Source: Liolophura sinensis (lineage: Eukaryota > Mollusca > Polyplacophora > Chitonida > Chitonidae). Taken from it: a DNA stretch of 64,000 bases. The notes beneath the pieces are model-generated. The model saw only the letters and a program-made list of their open reading frames with translations, did not search any database and was not told the DNA's origin. A program made the translations under genes and the position numbers. This document shows positions 59,801 through 64,000 of this stretch, one piece after another (within the stretch, counting starts at the first letter, position 1; each line of letters begins with the position of its first letter). The DNA lies in NCBI RefSeq assembly GCF_032854445.1, contig NC_088301.1, forward strand, positions 44,625,187 to 44,689,186, read 5' to 3'.

Positions 59801-60376
59801 CACATCCCACCCAGTCATTGTGTACTGATGGCTGACTGACCAAGACTTGGTCTATACCATTTTGATGAGTGGCAAGCTAGGGAAGTGCCAAGGCTGCTTA
59901 TTTGTAAATCTTACGTGTAGCAGGTATGGCCAATTCAGTTCTAAACTCCCTGGCCCAGTATTTATGAGAGCTCTTGATAATCTCTGTGTGGGAGCATCAC
60001 TATAGCAGTCCTAACACAAATACTGCTCTAAACTTCCCATCACTTGTTTTAGTGCAGTATAATTATAAGGTGTAAAATTTCATTCCATGATTTTTTCCAT
60101 CATTAAGTTCTACTGTACCTAAATTTTTCTTTGACAGATTTTAAGATTAATAGCTTGTACCTACAGTCAGTAATCCTAAAAACCTAACAGTAATACATAT
60201 TATTAAATGGTTATTACTCACCTATCAATCTGTCTTTCTTTTTCTGCAATTGCTTCATGTAATGCTGCAATGGCAGTTTCATGTGAGCTCTGTTCCAGTG
60301 GAAGGGTCTCAAGTTGTGATCGCAGTAACACCAGCTGACTCTCTTTCTCTGCAAGTGTTTCTTCCAAGTTCTCTAT
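47706..60376 (-). CDS. ERC/ELKS/CAST (Bruchpilot-type) active-zone scaffold, 3' eleven exons
   Basis: Eleven GT-AG exons encode the C-terminal ~545 residues of an ERC protein. These large coiled-coil scaffolds organise presynaptic active zones and Rab6 vesicle docking through liprin-alpha, RIM and related partners. Diagnostic segments are IENLEETLAEKE, RLLEILK...ENEK, EKKKSAHLLEEARKRED, RIEELEEALRQSV, AERRKHMEEVYEMK, EKDANIALLEL and TQNRMRLM. The tail resembles the Rab-binding (FIP-RBD-like) end of long ERC isoforms. The sequence is rich in E, K, L, Q heptads throughout. Exons upstream of 60376 are not in the window. Exons 58061, 57181, 56416, 55901 and 55477 (by start) need six single-base corrections to stay in frame; the other six are intact. 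The terminal exon carries the stop. Confidence 0.9.
49067..49240 (-). CDS. ERC penultimate exon
   Basis: The acceptor is GTGGCAG and the donor GAACAG|GTAAGG. It is 58 codons, phase 0 to phase 0, with no frame damage. It encodes KRLQTLIDQLVAACLDIDPQ, LLEGL and LRSLSREQ, parallel to the vertebrate segment around LCHDRDPLILRGL. Confidence 0.85.
49576..49618. repeat. Interrupted poly-A tract
   Basis: Three A runs are separated by CC pairs on the plus strand, so the transcript has T runs. Simple sequence only. Confidence 0.95.
51447..52950. repeat. Degenerate AGGTGTACCTGAGGTACAT array, in two blocks
   Basis: Blocks at about 51447-51680 and 52590-52950 are packed with variants of AGGTGTAC and TGAGGTACAT, some inverted (AGTACCTCAAGTACACC at about 51590). 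Within the second block a ~105-bp unit with ACATCTTCTAAGTGTTGAT occurs twice, at about 52690 and 52795. The ~900-bp stretch between the blocks lacks the motif and holds a 9-bp-arm hairpin at 51917-51941. Confidence 0.75.
53030..53137 (-). CDS. ERC exon ending at the PDQ branch point
   Basis: The acceptor is ATTTTAG and the donor GATCAG|GTAATG. It is 36 codons, intact, phase 0 to 0. It encodes TQNRMRLM, then a lysine-rich stretch, ending SAPPDQ. The TQNRM(K/R)LM start is a family hallmark. Confidence 0.9.
54392..54539 (-). CDS. ERC exon with EKDANIALLEL
   Basis: The acceptor is GTTTCAG and the donor AAATT|GTAAGT. One leading base completes Lys from the previous exon, giving YEMKQEATQAAICEKDANIA. 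Forty-nine further codons are intact. This is among the most conserved parts of ERC proteins. Confidence 0.95.
55314..55477 (-). CDS. ERC exon with AERRKHMEEVYEM, two compensating frame shifts
   Basis: The acceptor is TATCCAG and the donor GATGAA|GTATGC, ending in phase 2 as the next exon requires. The frame opens as IEELNQELTASK. After that the family-like reading (NKQMEENAAKVEGLTKQL) needs one extra base, and MQAERRKHMEEVYEM needs one base fewer near a CCC run. The total length is still correct, so the two indels cancel. Read literally, the middle meets a TGA. A 15-A run (plus strand) lies 25 bases into the intron. Confidence 0.8.
55783..55901 (-). CDS. ERC exon with RIEELEEALRQSV, one base short
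   Basis: The acceptor is AATTGTAG and the donor AAACAG|GTGACT. NVMKQKEDRIEELEEALRQS is in frame at the start. The end (IKLKKQ) fits the next exon only in another frame. Length 119 should be 120, so one base is missing between them, in the stretch after ITA. Confidence 0.8.
56282..56416 (-). CDS. ERC exon with EKKKSAHLLEEARKRED, one base short
   Basis: The acceptor is GTTTCAG and the donor CTAAAG|GTATCA. The frame begins TIKDYKQKMGTLK. The conserved part EKKKSAHLLEEARKREDD lies in the next frame, so one A seems to be missing in a run at the LK codons. Length 135 should be 136. Confidence 0.85.
56974..57181 (-). CDS. ERC exon with DRLLEILK, one base short
   Basis: The acceptor is GCTATAG and the donor ACAGA|GTGAGT. 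It encodes ERQAMVSHETQTSEE and DRLLEILKVAENEKHSKDEQ. The last codons run into TGA in the literal frame. One more base in the AAAGACA string gives an acidic end and the phase needed by the exon at 56416. Length 208 should be 209. Confidence 0.85.
57913..58061 (-). CDS. ERC exon with HLKQTQLELMQM, one base short
   Basis: The acceptor is GCTTTCAG and the donor GAACAG|GTGTGT. From the phase set by the previous exon it starts TELFSLREETSVLSQTN. The rest, QAESHLKQTQLELMQMSQDL, is in another frame. One base is missing near ACAAATTCC. Length 149 should be 150. Confidence 0.8.
58133..58414 (-). mobile_element. Chimeric SINE: shared head and tail, different body
   Basis: On the plus strand the tail ATTTATTTATTTGATT is at the left. 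The tRNA-like head at the right (CTGCGCTAGCGCGCTAACCA, ACTGAATCACC) matches the head I recall for the common SINE and the head segment at 62100. The body between them, with CCTGTCCGTCCATCTGTCTG, is unrelated to the GGCGGCCAGC core of the other copies. It sits in the ERC intron between exons 58061 and 59264. Confidence 0.65.
58988..59050 (-). mobile_element. SINE tail fragment
   Basis: Only the tail and part of the core are present: TTTATTTCATTGGTATTTTA, CACTCAAGAATATTGCACTT. Heavily diverged, in the same ERC intron. Confidence 0.6.
59264..59387 (-). CDS. ERC exon with LKEQREKSDTEHQEE
   Basis: The acceptor is TATTGCAG and the donor AAACAG|GTAAAG. One leading base completes Arg from the previous exon, followed by 41 intact codons ending LQSELTDKQ. 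This parallels the vertebrate LKEQRDRD...LQGDLSEKE region as I recall it. Confidence 0.9.
59475..59496. repeat. Poly-G run, 22 bases
   Basis: It follows GGGTGTGGGT on the plus strand and lies 88 bases from the acceptor of the ERC exon at 59387. The transcript would therefore carry a long C tract. The length may be unreliable. Confidence 0.95.
59527..59655 (+). repeat. Diverged ~125-bp repeat, copy 1
   Basis: The blocks ATGAGTTAGTCTTGGAAGTT and GTATACAGGCAATTCTTGGG recur in order at 60860-60974. Both copies are in the ERC region. The element type is unknown. Confidence 0.6.
60222..60376 (-). CDS. ERC exon with IENLEETLAEKE, first seen in window
   Basis: The acceptor is GTTATAG and the donor GATAG|GTGAGT. 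It holds 51 codons plus two bases, intact: IENLEETLAEKESQL, then AIAEKERQIDR across the junction. Phase 0 at the start means a further exon precedes it. I found none between 60377 and 64000. Confidence 0.9.
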
Positions 60377-60801
60377 CTATAACACAGGAAATGGGAAACC
60401 AAAATTCACGGGCACCTAAATTAGTTCAACACAAAGGAAAATAAATCCCACCAAACATTATTGCTGAGTCAGGCCCCCTAAAATTTCCGCAAAACTTCAT
60501 TTTCGTTTTGCAGGCACGCAAGAGTAATGACTGAAGTTTCAAGCTGTATGTACATTACTTTTGTGTGTGCTTTATACAATTTTGAGCTAACATGCATGTA
60601 CATCTAGGTTTTGATAATAAAGATGGCGTCTCAATACGATTTGTTAACTTTAAGACAGTTGTATACGCTTTCATGCCTTAATTTGCCACATACCTACAAA
60701 AGCACACAACCATATATGTGAATACAACACAGCAAGTAGTAAATGAGAAACTGGTTATATCAATCTTATTTCTATCCATTAGATTTATTTATGCAAATAG
60801 T

Positions 60802-60856
60802 GATTTACTCCGTACTCAAGAATATTTCACTTATGTGACGGCGGCCAGCATTACAC
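60802..60856 (-). mobile_element. SINE core fragment
   Basis: TTTACTCCGTACTCAAGAAT and GTGACGGCGGCCAGCATTAC mark the tail-proximal core of the common SINE. Only about 55 bp remain. Confidence 0.7.
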
Positions 60857-60859
60857 GAG

Positions 60860-60974
60860 TTATGAGTCAGTCTTTGAAGTTTCTTTGGCATGGAGATACA
60901 CCTTAACGACCCCTTATGTTTCTTGTGTGTATGTTATTTTTTGTATACAGGTAATTCTTGGAATTACTGACTTG
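60860..60974 (+). repeat. Diverged ~115-bp repeat, copy 2
   Basis: This is the partner of 59527-59655 in the same orientation: ATGAGTCAGTCTTTGAAGTT and GTATACAGGTAATTCTTGGA. Here it sits between two SINE core fragments (60802-60856 and 60992-61101). Confidence 0.6.
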
Positions 60975-60991
60975 CTACTTTCAAAAAACAC

Positions 60992-61101
60992 TGTTTTATG
61001 CCGTACTCAAGAATATTTGATGACGGCCAGCATTATGGTGGGCAGGCCCTTGGGGAAACCCACCACCATTTGCAGGTTACTGGCAGACCTTCCTACATAA
61101 G
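60992..61101 (-). mobile_element. SINE, tail-side half, split by a MITE
   Basis: GTTTTATGCCGTACTCAAGA, GACGGCCAGCATTATGGTGG and GGTTACTGGCAGACCTTCCT run to CTACATAAG. The sequence stops exactly at the left end of the hAT-like element. The head-side half resumes at 62100. Confidence 0.85.
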
Positions 61102-62099
61102 CAGGGTTGGAATTAAGCTCTGGTGATGGTAACCTATTTGCAGGTTGCCACTTTTTGATGTGTGGTAACTCACTATAAAAATGGGTTACCAACCGTTCAT
61201 TCAATATATGTTATTGATTAGTTAAATCTGACAGAATATTGTTCTGCAAAAGTCTGTAATGTTGTTCATTGTGCCTCTCCAGTGAAAAGTGATTTACGCA
61301 ATGGATAGACCTCACTGTAAAATAAACAATTCGTTTTGTTGAATAAAGCACACTGTGACACATTTTAAGAATAATTTTTGAATGGGAGACCCCTGTTGTG
61401 ATGTTGAACTGCCACTAGGTGTACTGTCACTGGCGTCACTCGTGCTGCGCACACTGCATGTTGTTGTTGTCGTTGATATTTCTCGTTGTGCAACTGAACA
61501 GAATTTTCACTTTGCCCAGTCATGCAAAGTCATGCCTGGACTTGACATGTCTTGTCACATTGGATTTGTGGACATAAGTTACGCTGTCCACATAGTTTGT
61601 GAGGGACTGCAGTGACTGTCCACTGATGCCTCAAATCTTTGCCTTGCTGCGAATCTTGGAAATATGTTACGAACATGCTAGTACTTTGCATTGGAGTCTG
61701 GTCAATCATTTGTTCTCATTCGTTTCATATGTAAAGTCGCTGTAAAAGTCCAGCGAAAAAAATGTTTTTTTTTTTTGTGACAGACTCAGAAATTGTCCCC
61801 TTACTTTTTGACATTTTCACGGGAGATCAATGGACCATTTTAACTGATTTTCAGCATGCTTAGTAACGTAGAAGTCTTTAGTGTGGAGGCGCGTTTAATA
61901 TCCGAAATGCTACATAGACTGCTATGAGTACGGGATGCTCATCGTGCAAAATGCTGACAGTATTTAAGTGCCGGAGTAAATCGACTTAAACACATCTTGC
62001 GGTTCAGATTTTAAAGGCCTTTTCCCTGTGAATGTAAAATATTTGAATCTCAGCCATAGCTCGTGGAGAACAAGCGATCGCTGCTTAATCCCAACCCTG
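61102..62099. mobile_element. Non-autonomous hAT-like element, 998 bp, nested in a SINE
   Basis: The ends are near-perfect inverted repeats of 17 bp: CAGGGTTGGAATTAAGC on the left, and the complement of CAGGGTTGGGATTAAGC on the right. ATAAG flanks both ends (61097-61101 and 62100-62104), a 5-bp duplication. CAGGG-type ends suggest hAT, although classical hAT duplications are 8 bp, so the superfamily is uncertain. No transposase motif was found; the 77-codon frame at 61382 is unrecognised. Confidence 0.75.
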
Positions 62100-62185
62100 A
62101 TAAGGAAGCCAGCATGAGCTGGACTTGAACTCACAATGACCACACTGATGAGAGGATCTTGGGTTCTAACCACCTTGGTCATAGA
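62100..62185 (-). mobile_element. SINE, head-side half, split by a MITE
   Basis: AAGGAAGCCAGCATGAGCTG, GACTTGAACTCACAATGACC and ATGAGAGGATCTTGGG represent the tRNA-derived head read on the opposite strand. Joined to 60992-61101 across the MITE it restores the order of the full-length copy. Confidence 0.8.
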
Positions 62186-63827
62186 GGTCTCTCTATTTAC
62201 TAGAAGTGCATTAATTATTTCCTCAGTTAAAACTGTACTAACCACTAAGTGTCTGAAATGAAAGAAAACATTTTAAAAAATATCTGGGATGAATTCTTTC
62301 TCTCATTAACTACTACATTAATGGTCTACTTGACTTGCACTTTTATAATGTATGGATACAGTTGACAGGAGAGTGCTCGTATTTGCAGTAGACGGCATGA
62401 ATGGGCCTGTAAAAATCAATGCAAATACACTTTAGCTGAGGGAAACATAATTTGAGCGCACTCTGTATCAGGCTATATATAAAAGCTTGTGGCATACACT
62501 GTGCTTTAGTTAAGGTAATTGCTCATAATGAATGCCTGTCACACTGGCCAACTTGGAAAGCTCGATAAAACAGGATAAACGGAAGAGACTGTTTACACAG
62601 TTGCTGAGAAGGAGATGGCACATTTATCCTGCTCAATGTCAGTAATTTATACTGATCTCTGTATCATGACAAAATTCAAAGTCAAGAGCCTTTAAAGAGC
62701 CTTGCACTATAAAGGCCATCCATACATGTACAACAAGAAATTAAAATGGTATTCATTATATTCCACAACATAGCTTCTGTTGCTGTAGCATGCTGCTAAC
62801 TAGCTTTGGCAGGCTGGTATTAAGATAAAAACATACATGTATTTACAGAAAAGCAAACTAGGGAATATAAGACAAGAGCAAATTTGCAATAGTTACAATA
62901 TCTTACCAAAATTTCAATGTCTTTATGTGAATGGCTCATGTTAATAGATACACTGTAAGACGTAAAAAATTTGATCTACCTACATGTACCAACACTCCTG
63001 ACCACAGACAAACAGACCTGTCCAGCTTTCAATGTTGGGTGGAAAGAGTGGGTCACAGCATGTACATTTAGAACCTCTGATGTATGCCAAATTACAAAAC
63101 GCTATGGTAAGGTTCAGAACTTCATATGAACAGTACAAGTGCCAGAGGCTAACAAACACTATACTGCACTGTTTTCAACACAAACCAATTTTGAAGAAAA
63201 CAAAAACATGTCTTTGCTTTAAAAGGAAAGCAATACCCATGCTGAAGCTAAAATTTAATAGGTTGCCAGGATACTCTTAATAGTTAAATAATATTTACTG
63301 TGTATTAAGAGCTAAAATCAATACTCAATAGGTTTTACATCATAATGGACTCTGAAAGCAATATCACTGGCTTACGTGAGCATTTGCATTTGGAAATGGA
63401 CCTTATGAAAACCACAGTCATGGATATGCAAGGATTTCTGTATGAACATATTTTCTATACATTCAAATATCAACAAGGTTATACCATTAAATAATGCTAC
63501 TTGGCTTTAATTGTGCACCAGGTGCATTTATACTGAAATTCCATTCACTCATGGAATACCCTATAACTCAATCTAATGGTACATTTAGCTGCCTGTATAT
63601 TTACCTCAGAAGATATTAAGAGCTCTATGTGGAGAACTAATGACATACTATTATACAGCCACATACATAAAAAAGAAGAAGATCACTAGGACATTCTCAA
63701 ATTAGTGTCATATTGTGATCTCCCGCACAAAGCTTACACTCCTTTTGCCTGTACGAGAAAATGTATTAAACACCAAACAGTAAACTACTACCCTATTTCT
63801 TCATCCTTTTTCATATGTTTTAGGGCT
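62186..63827. other. Gene-free; probable ERC intron
   Basis: No exon is recognised on the minus strand in a phase that would join the exon at 60376. A short ATG-led string ending at a GTAAGA donor (62895-62945, minus) was considered and set aside. Confidence 0.4.
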
Positions 63828-63891
63828 ACCGTAAAAACTATTCACCCATATTAATTTTAACCGTAAAAACTATTCACCCATATTAATTTTT
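63828..63891. repeat. Tandem repeat, two 32-bp units
   Basis: The unit starting ACCGTAAAAACTATTCACCC is present twice in a row with at most one mismatch at the end. It is very recent or actively maintained. Confidence 0.95.
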
Positions 63892-64000
63892 TGATTTGAG
63901 CAATAATTTACAACATTTCCCCAACATCAGCATTTCACAGAAAATACAACTGTTTTCATTTTATGCAGAGCAATGCCCATAAGATATGCTTAAAACAACA

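Noticed and set aside
62895-62945. Short minus-strand string starting ATG and ending at a GTAAGA donor, considered as the ERC exon upstream of 60376
   Set aside because: It encodes only about a dozen residues with no similarity to the expected ERC segment, and no acceptor gives an open frame.
1-64000. CRISPR arrays, operons, ribosome binding sites or rRNA genes
   Set aside because: The sequence is animal nuclear DNA with spliced genes. No direct-repeat/spacer array or rRNA similarity was seen.

Overview
This window is AT-rich, intron-bearing animal nuclear DNA. Two protein genes can be supported, both on the minus strand. The best guess for the organism is a lophotrochozoan invertebrate, most likely a mollusc, with a brachiopod not excluded. 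The reasons are the protein families, GT-AG introns of 0.3-3.8 kb, and repeated copies of a tRNA-headed SINE whose core (a GGCGGCCAGCATTATGGTGG-type block) I associate with mollusc genomes from memory.

Layout. Positions 1-37.5 kb form a gene desert. I find no exon there, only interspersed repeats: SINEs, an unnamed dispersed family called F1 here, a MITE and minisatellites. Several GC-richer unique blocks with recurring CTTATCTCC/GATA-like motifs could be cis-regulatory. Positions 37.56-40.43 kb hold the last three exons of a membrane-associated RING-CH (MARCH-type) E3 ubiquitin ligase; its first exon was not found. Its larger intron carries two copies of a CACTG-ended MITE. Positions 42.3-44.2 kb hold a badly decayed Penelope-like reverse transcriptase on the plus strand. 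Positions 44.2-47.7 kb show no gene and probably include the 3' UTR of the next gene. Positions 47.71-60.38 kb hold eleven consecutive exons of an ERC/ELKS/CAST (Bruchpilot-type) active-zone coiled-coil scaffold, ending at its stop codon. Its 5' half lies beyond the right edge. Positions 60.4-64 kb are intron or upstream sequence, including a ~1 kb hAT-like element nested inside a SINE.

The most notable result is in the ERC gene. All splice sites are good and family similarity is clear in every exon, but five adjacent exons carry six single-base frame disruptions. The four 3' exons and the two 5'-most exons seen are intact. Assembly indels are the simplest explanation, with a decaying paralogue as the alternative. 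The other items of interest are the mobile-element archaeology, including perfect target-site duplications and nested insertions, and a 12-bp perfect E-box palindrome in the desert. No previously undescribed biological system is evident; the F1 repeat family is the closest candidate for something uncatalogued.
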